A stretch of DNA of 48,259 nucleotides. It comes from an uncultured Paracoccaceae bacterium. Lineage in GTDB: Bacteria; Pseudomonadota; Alphaproteobacteria; Rhodobacterales; Rhodobacteraceae. The notes beneath the pieces were generated by a model that ran no database searches, was not told the origin of the DNA, and was given only the letters and a program-made list of their open reading frames with translations. Position numbers and translations under genes: made by a program. Each line of letters begins with the position of its first letter. Within the stretch, counting starts at the first letter, position 1. Below, in pieces: positions 24,522-32,579 of the stretch. The stretch is from NCBI GenBank assembly GCA_937146765.1, contig CAKZRP010000028.1, forward strand, positions 1 to 48,259, read 5' to 3'.

Positions 24522-25718
24522 GTGAGCACCACACCCGTCATCCTCTCCGGCGTTCGCACCGCCATCGGCAGCTTTGCCGGTTCCTTGTCCGGAGTGTCGC
24601 CGCGCGACATGGGAACAGCGGTTGCCGAAGAAGCCATCCGCCGTGCCGGAGTGCTGCCCGGCGAGATCGGCCAGACCATTTTTGGCAATGTCATCCACAC
24701 CGCGCCCGAGGACATGTACATCAGCCGGGTGGTGGCGATGGGGGCAGGGGTGCCGGATACCGCTCCTGCCCTGACCCTCAACCGGCTTTGCGGATCGGGA
24801 TTGCAGGCGGTGGTCAGCGCGGCAGAGCAGATCCAGCTTGGCAAGGCGGATGTGGCGCTGGCGGGCGGTGTCGAGAGCATGAGCCGCAGCGGGCATCTGC
24901 TCACTTCCTCCCGCGCGGGGCAGAAGATGGGCGATGCCTTGGCGGTGGACATGATGATCGGCGCGCTGACGGACCCCTTCGGCCATGGCCATATGGGGAT
25001 CACCGCTGAGAATGTGGCGCAGGAGCATGGCATCGACCGTGCGACACAGGATGCGCTGGCACTCGAGTCCCACCGCCGGGCGGCGCGCGCCATCGCAGAT
25101 GGACGGTTTCGCGAACAGATCCTGCCCCTGAACCTGCGTCGGGGGCGGGCTGATGTGGTGTTTGACACCGACGAACATGTGCGCGCCGAGGTCAGCGGCG
25201 AGGATCTTGCCCGCCTGCGCCCGGCCTTTCGCAAGGAGGGCAGCGTGACAGCAGGCAATGCCAGCGGCCTCAATGACGGGGCGGCGGCGCTGGTGCTGAT
25301 GGATGAGGCGCTGGCCCGCAAACAGGGACGCACCCCTATGGCCCGCATCCTCGCGACCGGCCTCAGCGGTGTGGCCCCGGATCTGATGGGGCTTGGGCCG
25401 ATCCCGGCCTCCCGGCAGGCGCTGGATCGGGCGGGTCTTACGGTGTCCGACCTTGATGTGATCGAATCCAACGAAGCCTTTGCCGCGCAGGCCTGTGCGG
25501 TCGCCTCGGTGCTTGGTCTGCCGCCCGAGAAGGTGAACCCCAATGGCGGCGCCATTGCACTGGGTCATCCCATCGGGGCCTCTGGCGCCATCATCCTTGT
25601 GAAGCTGCTCTATGAGTTGAAGCGGGTCGGCGGACGCTACGGGCTGGCGACCATGTGCATCGGCGGCGGTCAGGGCATCGCCATGGTGGTCGAGGCCATG
25701 GGCGACACGCCCGGCTGA
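24522..25718 (+). CDS. Thiolase (acetyl-CoA acetyltransferase / 3-ketoacyl-CoA thiolase)
   Basis: The 398-residue enzyme splits 3-ketoacyl-CoA with CoA, or runs the reverse. It has catalytic Cys90 in LNRLCGSGLQAV, the VIESNEAFAAQACAV block, NPNGGAIALGHPIGASGA (His) and MCIGGGQGIAMV (second Cys). The start is GTG, with a purine-rich AAAAGGGG before it, 31 nt after the TetR stop, so the two are probably co-transcribed. In the reconstructed pathway it would perform the last step, releasing acetyl-CoA plus a shortened acyl-CoA (propionyl-CoA if the substrate has five carbons). Confidence 0.94.
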   Translation: MSTTPVILSGVRTAIGSFAGSLSGVSPRDMGTAVAEEAIRRAGVLPGEIGQTIFGNVIHTAPEDMYISRVVAMGAGVPDTAPALTLNRLCGSGLQAVVSAAEQIQLGKADVALAGGVESMSRSGHLLTSSRAGQKMGDALAVDMMIGALTDPFGHGHMGITAENVAQEHGIDRATQDALALESHRRAARAIADGRFREQILPLNLRRGRADVVFDTDEHVRAEVSGEDLARLRPAFRKEGSVTAGNASGLNDGAAALVLMDEALARKQGRTPMARILATGLSGVAPDLMGLGPIPASRQALDRAGLTVSDLDVIESNEAFAAQACAVASVLGLPPEKVNPNGGAIALGHPIGASGAIILVKLLYELKRVGGRYGLATMCIGGGQGIAMVVEAMGDTPG

Positions 25719-25867
25719 CACCCCCTGATTTCTGAACATCGCTCCTCGCCCAGAGGAGTCTGCGCCCGGCGGACATTTCGGGTGCGCATCCGACTGGTTT
25801 TACCGGCGCGGCGGGGAAGGTTTTGCCCTTCGCCTCGCATCCCCTCACCTAAGGAAAAGCGACCCCC

Positions 25868-26887
25868 ATGACTGAGACCCTCACATCCGAAATGACCTGT
25901 ATCGAAATCAGCCACCCCGGCGCACCGGAGGTATTGGTGCCCACCCGCCGCGCCCGACCGGAGCCGGGACCGCGCGAGTTGATCATCCAGGTTGCCGCCG
26001 CCGGGGTGAATTACCCGGACGTGCTGCAGCGCCAGGGCCGCTATGCGGTGCCGCCGGGGGCCAGTGACCTGCCGGGGCTCGAGGTCTCGGGCCATGTGGT
26101 GGCCTTCGGAGCCGAGGTCACCGGGCTTTCGCTCGGCGATGCCGTCTGCGCCCTGGCGCCGGGGGGCGGCTATGCCGAGTTCTGCCGGGTCCCCATGGAG
26201 CAATGCCTGCCCGTGCCTGAGGGTCTCAGCATGGTCGAGGCGGCCACTCTGCCGGAGGTCTTTTTCACCGTCTGGTTCAACCTCGTGATGCAGGGCAACC
26301 TGATGTCGGCGGAACGCGTCTTGATCCATGGCGGCAGCGGCGGCATTGGCAGCGCTGCAATCCAGCTGGCCTCCGCCCTCGCCATCGAGGTGTTTACAAC
26401 CGCTGTCAACGAAGAGGCCTGCAGCTTCTGCCGGGATCTCGGCGCGCGCACGGCGATCAACTACATGGAGGAGGACTTCGTCGCTGTCATCGCGGAGAAA
26501 ACCGGCGGCAAGGGCGTCGATCTGGTGCTCGACATGGTGGGCGGCGACTACATCCAACGCAACATGGACTGCCTCGGTCAGGGCGGTCGTCTGGTAAACC
26601 TCTATTACATGAAGGGCAGCAAGGTGGAGGTTGAGATGATGCCTGTCTTGGTGAAGAACCTCACTCTGACCGGCTCTCTCCTGCGACCACAGCCGCTCTT
26701 TGTAAAACAGGCCATCGCGCAGGGGCTGCAGGAGACGGTCTGGCCCTTGTTCAAATCCGGCCGTATCAAACCCGTGGTCAAGGAGGTCTTTCCGCTGGAA
26801 AGAGCCTGTGACGCCCATGCGTTGATGGAGACCGGGCAGCATTTCGGCAAGATCGTTCTGAAGACCGAAGAGTGCCGGACTAAGTGA
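25868..26887 (+). CDS. NAD(P)H:quinone oxidoreductase-like, zinc-independent MDR
   Basis: The 339-residue medium-chain reductase of the quinone-oxidoreductase (QorA/PIG3) type has AAAGVNYPDVLQRQGRYAVP, LPGLEVSGHVVAFGAEV, VLIHGGSGGIGSAAIQLASA (nucleotide-binding glycines) and KGVDLVLDMVGGDYIQRNMD near the C-terminal half. The structural-zinc cysteines and catalytic zinc ligands of alcohol dehydrogenases are absent. It follows the thiolase by 149 bp on the same strand. It might reduce an alpha,beta-unsaturated intermediate; this is inferred from position. Confidence 0.9.
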   Translation: MTETLTSEMTCIEISHPGAPEVLVPTRRARPEPGPRELIIQVAAAGVNYPDVLQRQGRYAVPPGASDLPGLEVSGHVVAFGAEVTGLSLGDAVCALAPGGGYAEFCRVPMEQCLPVPEGLSMVEAATLPEVFFTVWFNLVMQGNLMSAERVLIHGGSGGIGSAAIQLASALAIEVFTTAVNEEACSFCRDLGARTAINYMEEDFVAVIAEKTGGKGVDLVLDMVGGDYIQRNMDCLGQGGRLVNLYYMKGSKVEVEMMPVLVKNLTLTGSLLRPQPLFVKQAIAQGLQETVWPLFKSGRIKPVVKEVFPLERACDAHALMETGQHFGKIVLKTEECRTK

Positions 26888-27017
26888 TCCGCGCGGACCG
26901 CGGAATCTTTGGTGGTTTGCAGGCTTCTGTCTCAAATTGCTCCGCAAGCCGCGCAGCAGCGATCAATCCCAAGGGAGCCGAAGGAGTCCGTAGTCTTCTG
27001 CTTGCTCGCAACGTGGC

Positions 27018-27045
27018 TTGAAGCCGCCAGCCAAGGCGGCTTCAA
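27018..27045. repeat. Perfect 11-bp hairpin
   Basis: TTGAAGCCGCC and GGCGGCTTCAA pair fully around a 6-nt loop (AGCCAA). There is no T-run next to it; the 3' flank is ATGGTGG. Confidence 0.75.
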
Positions 27046-27074
27046 ATGGTGGCGCCGAGGTTTGCTGAACCGGT

Positions 27075-27102
27075 GCCATCAGGGCGACTTCGCCCTGATG
27101 GC
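27075..27102. repeat. Perfect 12-bp hairpin
   Basis: GCCATCAGGGCG and CGCCCTGATGGC pair fully around the loop ACTT. The GC-rich palindrome without a T-run resembles a REP-type intergenic element more than a simple terminator. Copies elsewhere in the genome cannot be checked here. Confidence 0.7.
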
Positions 27103-27203
27103 GGCCCATTTGGTGGCAGCGTATTTGGTACAAGCCTGATCCCTGAACCTCCCCTTGGCCCAGGCGGAAGCCGCGGAGGTACTTTGCGCCTCCAGTGCGG
27201 CTT

Positions 27204-28136
27204 TCAGAGCTCGGAATGGAACGGCGCTTTGTCATGGCCCGCAATGTATCGGCGCAAATGCGGCGTGACAAAATCCAGAAAGGCGCGGACGCGATTTGGC
27301 ACGCGCTCTCCGCCAAGGAAGAGCGCGTGGATCTCTTCGATATCGCCCTCTGTTGCCTGTTCCAGAACTTCGATCAGGCGGCCCGCCTTCAAATCTTCGC
27401 GCACGTGGAACGCCCCGATGCGCGCAAGCCCCATGCCTGCGACCGCCGCGCGGCGCACCGTCTCACCGTTGTTGGCAATCAGAGGTCCCTCCACCGTGCG
27501 ATCGACGATGCGACCGCTGTCCCGCAAAGGCCACACCGCATTGGCGCGGCGGAAATTGAACCCCAGGCAGGCATGATCGATCAGGTCCTGAACCGTTTGC
27601 GGCACACCGCACCGTGCAAGATAGGCGGGGCTTGCGACGATCATCCGTTTGGCGCTGCCAAGCCGGATCGAAGTCATCGAGGAATCCGGCAAGGGTCCCA
27701 CCCGAAATGCCACATCGGTGCGATCCAGATAGAGGTCCACGATCTCATCCGAGAGAGACAGGTCAATGGTGATACGCGGATGCGCCTGATGAAAGGCGGG
27801 CAACAGGGGTTCGATACCCAGGATCCCGAACCCGACCGAACTGCTGACCCGAACCCGACCGCCGAGGCAAGCGGAGCCTTGTGACAGATCGCGCTCAACG
27901 GCCTCCATCTCGGCCAGGACATCTCGACTGCGCGCGTAGTAAACCCGCCCCTCGTCGGTCAAGGCCAGTCGCCGCGTCGACCGCTCCAGAAGGCGCACGC
28001 CCAGTCGCTCTTCAACACGCGCGATCAGCTTGCTGACCGTCGAGGGCGTCATCCGCAACATGCGGGCCGCCTCTGAAAAGCTGCCACTGTCCACCACTTG
28101 CAAGAAGACCTGCATTTCGCCTGCCCGATTGTCCAT
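27204..28136 (-). CDS. LysR-family transcriptional regulator
   Basis: The 310-residue regulator has the N-terminal winged helix MQVFLQVVDSGSFSEAARML RMTPSTVSKLIARVEERLGV RLLERSTR. A periplasmic-binding-protein-like effector domain (about residues 92-300) follows, with GRVRVSSSVGFGILGIEPLL and DVAFRVGPLPDSSM. It belongs to the large DsdC/AaeR-like (CrgA-type) subgroup. It is divergent from the MFS gene, with the dyad at 28149-28165 just 13 bp before its start. It probably controls itself and the exporter. Confidence 0.93.
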   Translation of the reverse strand: MDNRAGEMQVFLQVVDSGSFSEAARMLRMTPSTVSKLIARVEERLGVRLLERSTRRLALTDEGRVYYARSRDVLAEMEAVERDLSQGSACLGGRVRVSSSVGFGILGIEPLLPAFHQAHPRITIDLSLSDEIVDLYLDRTDVAFRVGPLPDSSMTSIRLGSAKRMIVASPAYLARCGVPQTVQDLIDHACLGFNFRRANAVWPLRDSGRIVDRTVEGPLIANNGETVRRAAVAGMGLARIGAFHVREDLKAGRLIEVLEQATEGDIEEIHALFLGGERVPNRVRAFLDFVTPHLRRYIAGHDKAPFHSEL

Positions 28137-28148
28137 CGCCGTCCTCTT

Positions 28149-28165
28149 TGTGAATTTACTTCACA
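28149..28165. promoter_or_regulatory. LysR-type operator (T-N11-A dyad)
   Basis: TGTGAA-TTTAC-TTCACA is a perfect 6-bp inverted repeat fitting the T-N11-A pattern of LysR binding sites. It is placed where the regulator's own promoter should be and 151 bp upstream of the MFS start. Confidence 0.65.
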
Positions 28166-28316
28166 TATAAAGTGCAACTCGACGTCATTATCAATCCCGG
28201 CGGCAAAAGCTATCTCGCCTGTCACACAGACTGGGCCGACGTAATTGGCGCCGAAATTGCCGCAGGGCGCGCCGCACTGCCCTTTTCGCCTTTGCGACCA
28301 CTAAAGGACATCTCGC

Positions 28317-29507
28317 ATGACGCATACCACCGCTTCGACCGAAGCGCGTTCAGGATGGATCCTGTTCGCGCTTGCCATCGGTGCCTTTGGCATCGGAACC
28401 ACCGAATTCTCGCCCATGGGGCTATTGCCTGTGATTGCAGAGGGGGTTGATGTCTCGATCCCCACTGCAGGCCTCCTCGTCAGCGCCTATGCGATCGGCG
28501 TCATGCTGGGCGCACCTGTGATGACCCTTGTGTTCAGCCGTTTTGGCAAACGGGCTGCCTTGATGGCCTTGATGGGGATCTTCACGCTTGGGAACATCCT
28601 CTCTGCGCTTTCTCCGGATTATTGGAGCCTGTTGGCTTCCCGGGTTGTGACCTCTCTCAATCATGGCGCTTTCTTTGGCTTGGGCGCGGTGGTGGCCGCC
28701 AGTGTGGTTCCCAAGGACAAGCAAGCCAGCGCGGTTGCCACCATGTTCATGGGGTTGACCATCGCCAATATCGGCGGCGTTCCAGCGGCAACCTGGATTG
28801 GTCAAGAGGTCGGATGGCGAATGGCCTTTGCCGGAACCGCCGGACTTGGGGTGATCGCTATACTGGCGTTGTGGGCGGCCTTGCCGAAGGGCGCAAAGGG
28901 ACAGCGTCCCGATGTCGCAAAGGAGCTGCGGGTGCTGACCCGTGCTCCCGTCCTGCTTGCGATGGCGACCACAGTATTGGGCTCCGCGGCCCTCTTCGGG
29001 GTCTACACCTATGTCGCGCCAGTGCTGCAAACCTTGACCGGAGCCACAGAGGGATTTGTCACAGCCATGCTGGTCTTGGTCGGCATTGGTTTCACCTTGG
29101 GGAACTGGTTGGGCGGCAAATTGTCTGAGTGGTCTTTGGATGGCGCCACCTTCCTGTTCCTCTCCGCGGCTGCGCTGCTGAGCCTGGCGATGCCCTTTGT
29201 GATCGGTACGGAAATTGGCGCAGCCATCCTTCTCACCATCTGGGGGACCGCAGGTTTTGCGATGGTGCCGCCCGTCCAGACCCGCGTCATGATCGCGGCG
29301 GCTGAGGCGCCGGGGCTGGCCTCCTCCATCAATGTCGGCGCGTTCAACCTCGGCAACGCCATTGGTGCGGCGGTTGGAGGCTGGGTCATCCACGCCGGTC
29401 TGGGATATGGCGCGGTTCCAATCGCCGCCGCAGCCCTGGCGGCCGCGGGAGCCCTCCTTGTCGTCACCGGACGCACAAGCAAAAGCAGCCGACCCATAGC
29501 GGCCTAG
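28317..29507 (+). CDS. MFS efflux transporter (DHA1, AraJ/YdhP-like)
   Basis: The 396-residue membrane protein has 12 predicted helices. The signature start is SGWILFALAIGAFGIGTTEF SPMGLLPVIAEG, with the T-E-F-x-x-M-G-L-L-P motif of the AraJ/YdhP drug-efflux group. Motif A follows at the helix 2-3 loop (FSRFGKRAALM), then a proline-containing helix 5 (TIANIGGVPAATWIGQEVGW RMAF). The start is preceded by AAAGGACA. It is divergent from the LysR regulator, the usual arrangement for an inducible exporter. The exported compound is unknown. Confidence 0.93.
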   Translation: MTHTTASTEARSGWILFALAIGAFGIGTTEFSPMGLLPVIAEGVDVSIPTAGLLVSAYAIGVMLGAPVMTLVFSRFGKRAALMALMGIFTLGNILSALSPDYWSLLASRVVTSLNHGAFFGLGAVVAASVVPKDKQASAVATMFMGLTIANIGGVPAATWIGQEVGWRMAFAGTAGLGVIAILALWAALPKGAKGQRPDVAKELRVLTRAPVLLAMATTVLGSAALFGVYTYVAPVLQTLTGATEGFVTAMLVLVGIGFTLGNWLGGKLSEWSLDGATFLFLSAAALLSLAMPFVIGTEIGAAILLTIWGTAGFAMVPPVQTRVMIAAAEAPGLASSINVGAFNLGNAIGAAVGGWVIHAGLGYGAVPIAAAALAAAGALLVVTGRTSKSSRPIAA

Positions 29508-29808
29508 CGCGGGTGGTAGCGACACACCCGCTCGCACCATCAAACGGACCAAAGGCGCGGATATCAACCGCAGATCGGTTGGAGCGATGCTTATGGTGCA
29601 GACCGCGATCTGGACCTGTCGGCAGGATAGTCACATCACTCTGGATCCGCTCGCGCCGGTCTGCGATGATAGCATGGTCAGCCTGCCTGCCGCGCAGCGC
29701 GACTGACCTGCTCGGCCCGCACCCGTTCGAGAGGCCCGACGCTAGCTACCCCCTCAGCTGGGCAACATTTTTGCCCGCCTAGAGGTCAAAGCCACGAGGA
29801 GTTAGGAC
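29508..29808. other. Intergenic stretch, no gene recognised
   Basis: About 300 bp lie between the MFS stop and the next start. A GGGCAA-CATTT-TTGCCC hairpin (29760-29776) sits 33 bp before the next gene, and a GGAG ribosome-binding sequence (GAGGAGTTAGGAC) follows it. Short open frames here have no recognisable similarity. Confidence 0.5.
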
Positions 29809-30825
29809 ATGCATTTCTTGGCAGCAAGGGCGTCCATCATCCTGATGATTGCGACGTCCTGTCTTTTTCTCGACTCCCGAGAAGTCGGAGCCTTCTGGAT
29901 GCCCGCTTCTGACAACTCGGCCTGCGAACGTCGGACTTCGGTGGCCGCCTTGCCCCGACAAAGAGACATTCATGGGAACAACTCGCCGCAGCACAAGGCT
30001 TCGGATTACATCCTGGCGATGGGGCAAAACCTATCGGGCGCAAGTTCGTCACGCCAATTCAGCGTGCGTGCCTTTGCCGAACAGGTCATCGCGGTTGCGC
30101 AAGCAGGCACGTTCACCAGGCTGGACTGGGAAGGGCCCGGAGGCCCGTCTCCGGTATTCGCCACCTCTCTTGTCCTGATATCCACGGCCTACGCGGTTGA
30201 TCTTTTCGATGCCGCGGGGGCCTGGTCTCAGTCCGAACGGAAAATGGTCATAGACTGGGGCAACAAACTCGACAGGAACCAGCGGGAGAAATACCAATAC
30301 AGTTCGCTTGATAGCCTCGCCGCGATCGGTGCGGCCAAAGCGGCCTGGGGTTCTGCCACCGGTCAGAAAGCTATTTTCAGACAGGGTGTGAAGGAGTTCG
30401 ACAAGCTTTCGAGGCGGATGAAATCGGCCCCGATGTATGAAAGCAATCCAAGGGACAACAATGAAATCATTGCGCTGCTCTTGGTGGTGGCCGAAGCGGC
30501 GGCTTCGGAAGGCATCGATCTCTATGGAAAGGAATACAACGGTTTTACCCTGCATGACGCCGTAAGCCACCATGCCATCCAAGTGATGCAGATCGGCCCA
30601 AAGCCGATAGCCTCGAACGAGGATATAGCGCGCGTCTTCTTTCGGACGTCGGGCTATACAACCCATTTGGCGTGGATGCCGATCTACAACCGGCGTTTCC
30701 GCAACACCGAGGCTGGCGCGAACGTGCGGAACCTGAGCATCGCCTTGCGGCGCACATCAGCCGGGCGCTTGCACGGAACCAATGTTGGCGGGCCAACCGA
30801 ATGCCTGTGGGGAAGGGTCAGATGA
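29809..30825 (+). CDS. Secreted protein resembling the alginate-lyase superfamily
   Basis: The 338-residue protein has an N-terminal signal peptide (ARASIILMIATSCLFL), so it is exported. The mature part looks all-helical. YQYSSLDSLAAIGAAKAAWG, KSAPMYESNPRDNNEIIALL LVVAEAAASEGIDLYG recalls the helical alginate-lyase (AlgL/PF05426-like) pattern in which a histidine/tyrosine-bearing helix is followed by AE-x-A-x-x-x-G-x-DLY. The usual catalytic N-x-x-x-W/H residues are not clearly conserved, so lyase activity is uncertain. It precedes the cyclase-lectin gene by 89 bp on the same strand, and both products act in or face the periplasm. Confidence 0.55.
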   Translation: MHFLAARASIILMIATSCLFLDSREVGAFWMPASDNSACERRTSVAALPRQRDIHGNNSPQHKASDYILAMGQNLSGASSSRQFSVRAFAEQVIAVAQAGTFTRLDWEGPGGPSPVFATSLVLISTAYAVDLFDAAGAWSQSERKMVIDWGNKLDRNQREKYQYSSLDSLAAIGAAKAAWGSATGQKAIFRQGVKEFDKLSRRMKSAPMYESNPRDNNEIIALLLVVAEAAASEGIDLYGKEYNGFTLHDAVSHHAIQVMQIGPKPIASNEDIARVFFRTSGYTTHLAWMPIYNRRFRNTEAGANVRNLSIALRRTSAGRLHGTNVGGPTECLWGRVR

Positions 30826-30914
30826 AGACCCTTGGTCGGAATCCGGTAACTGAACGGGCAGGCTGCGGCCAAAACAGGGAGCGTGGCGATGAACGTCTGG
30901 CGTGACACGAGTCC

Positions 30915-32126
30915 ATGAGCACCGGCGGCCCCTTTCACCAATCTGACGCCGAGGTCCGAAGAAAGCTGGCCGCAATACTTGCAGCAGATATTGCCGGCTT
31001 CAGCCGGTTGATGGAACTGAACGAGGAAGACACCGCTCGCAGACTCGCCGAGCACCGTACCGTTATGGACGCAATCATCCTGCGTTATGGAGGCCGGATT
31101 GCAAATACGGCTGGTGACAGCGTTCTTGCCGAGTTTGGCAGCTCGGTCGAGGCCGTGCGTTGCGCCATCGACATTCAGGAGGCTCTGAGCACAAAGAACC
31201 ACGGCCTGCCGGCGGATCGTTGGCTGCAGTTCCGCATCGGGGTCAACGTCGGCGATGTCATCCAGAAGGGACCCGACCTTCTGGGAGATGGGATCAATAT
31301 TGCGGCGCGGCTCGAGGCGCTTGCCGAACCGGGTGGTATATGCATCTCCGGCGAAGTCCGGGACCAGATCGACGGCAAACTGAATTTGTCCTGCGTTTCG
31401 ATGGGCAAGCAGCAACTCAAGAACATTCGCAGACCTGTTTCCGCATACAAGGTCGAAGGACAGCGCGAGCAAGGCCAGGGCCTTTTCTCATCTTTGCGAG
31501 ATCGTCCGAACCGGCACCTCAAGCGCTACGGATCGGGAGTCATTGCCGTGGCTGTCCTTGCAGCCTTTTGGTTTGCCAGCGATCTGCGTTTCATTGCCAG
31601 TCAGATGGATTGGCTGGGCCCCATGTTCTCAGAGACAAGGGACAAAAGCCCAGGCGATCCGACCGAAACCAGAAGGAATATACTGAAGACAGGGACTTAC
31701 GGCGGCAAGACATATTGGCTGGTTGGCTCGTGGGGTCTGAGCTGGTCGGAGGCGGAAGTCAGGGCCAGAGAGGTCGGTGGCTACCTCGTTGCAATCAGTT
31801 CACAGGCGGAGAATGATTTCATCGTTGACCTCATTCAGGATGAGGAATTCGCCTGGCGTCATCGAGACGAGGGATCTCGCTGGCAGAAGTTCGGCCCGTG
31901 GATCGGTCTGGTTCAGTCCGAGTTCGCGGAAGAACCTGATGGGGGTTGGTCGTGGTCCAACGGCGAACCGGTTACCTATTCAAACTGGTTTGTGCATCAA
32001 CCTGACGACTATGACGGGGTTGAGGATTTTGGCAGGTACAGGATCTTTTCGGATCAGACCGGCATTAAATGGGATGATGCCCGAAGCGACACCACCGCCA
32101 GGGGATATGTGATCGAGTTCGATTAA
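30915..32126 (+). CDS. Class III adenylate/guanylate cyclase with a membrane anchor and C-type-lectin domain
   Basis: The 403-residue protein has three parts. Residues 15-180 form a class III cyclase domain: metal aspartates Asp25 (ILAADIAGFSRLM) and Asp68 (IANTAGDSVLAEF), Asn128 and Arg132 in GDGINIAARLEAL. One transmembrane helix follows at about 206-222 (SGVIAVAVLAAFWFA). Residues about 255-403 form a C-type-lectin-like domain: KTYWLVGSWGLSWSEAEVRA, GGYLVAISSQAEN, WIGLVQSEF, GGWSWSNGEPVTYSNW, DYDGVED, IKWDDA. Topology would place the cyclase in the cytoplasm and the lectin outside the membrane. The lectin domain lacks the classical disulfide cysteines but keeps acidic residues where Ca2+ and sugar are bound. 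A carbohydrate- or ligand-gated cyclase is a reasonable inference. Confidence 0.88.
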   Translation: MSTGGPFHQSDAEVRRKLAAILAADIAGFSRLMELNEEDTARRLAEHRTVMDAIILRYGGRIANTAGDSVLAEFGSSVEAVRCAIDIQEALSTKNHGLPADRWLQFRIGVNVGDVIQKGPDLLGDGINIAARLEALAEPGGICISGEVRDQIDGKLNLSCVSMGKQQLKNIRRPVSAYKVEGQREQGQGLFSSLRDRPNRHLKRYGSGVIAVAVLAAFWFASDLRFIASQMDWLGPMFSETRDKSPGDPTETRRNILKTGTYGGKTYWLVGSWGLSWSEAEVRAREVGGYLVAISSQAENDFIVDLIQDEEFAWRHRDEGSRWQKFGPWIGLVQSEFAEEPDGGWSWSNGEPVTYSNWFVHQPDDYDGVEDFGRYRIFSDQTGIKWDDARSDTTARGYVIEFD

Positions 32127-32145
32127 TGACCAGCCCCCTTCAGGT

Positions 32146-32164
32146 CTCTCGTTCATAACGAGAG
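32146..32164. terminator. Weak hairpin after the cyclase gene
   Basis: CTCTCGTT-CAT-AACGAGAG is an 8-bp stem 19 bp after the cyclase stop, followed by CCTGTGGGTTTGTG. It is a possible terminator, but the T-run is poor. Confidence 0.4.
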
Positions 32165-32227
32165 CCTGTGGGTTTGTGCTCTTCTCCCCAACCTTTGACC
32201 ATCAGAAGCTGGATTTTCCCGGCTGTT

Positions 32228-32440
32228 TCACGATGACGGGCTGGTGGCGCAATCGGGATGTTGAATCCGGTCGCTGTGTGGTCTTTCCTCATTGCAGTAC
32301 CAACGCCAGGCACCAACTTTTCCTGAGCATCTGCAAGGCTCATGAAGCAGTTTGCGTCCGGGTACTTGGACCGAAGCTTGGAAGGAACGCCTCGATTGCC
32401 GACATCACCTTGAGCTGGATCAGGCAGACGTGACCTGAAT
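32228..32440 (-). pseudogene. Degenerate IS3-family transposase C-terminal remnant
   Basis: The minus strand shows ANCFMSLADAQEKL and, in another frame after a shift, WRWYCNEERPHSDRIQHPDC ATSPSS followed by a stop. This is the closing part of IS3-family OrfB (normally FMSLADA-x-x-KLE-x-WR-x-YYNE-x-RPHSA-x-x..SPSS). Frameshift and substitutions show it is old and dead. Sequence after the stop (GGGAAAATCCAGCTTCTG on the minus strand) resembles the right end of such elements. From 32441 to 32579 I recognise nothing. Confidence 0.6.
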
Positions 32441-32579
32441 TGGCCTGTCGCCACACAGGGCCGTCGTACTGGAAGAAAGCCTCCGGCATGACGGGCGCGA
32501 AAGATGCCAGCGTTCTGCCGATTGCCCGTCCGGAAACGAGCAGGGCTCTTTGTTCGAAGAGGCTTGCCACCGTTCAGGC

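Larger units (their letters stand above)
26888..27203. other. Intergenic stretch with two tandem perfect hairpins
   Basis: About 315 bp lie between the quinone-oxidoreductase and LysR stops, and no convincing gene is seen. It carries two strong palindromes 30 bp apart (27018-27045 and 27075-27102). The first may serve as a terminator for the convergent genes; the second has no T-run. Confidence 0.6.

Noticed and set aside
30889..30918. 9-codon frame just before the cyclase gene
   Set aside because: Very short, and the overlap with the cyclase ATG is common by chance; nothing else supports it.
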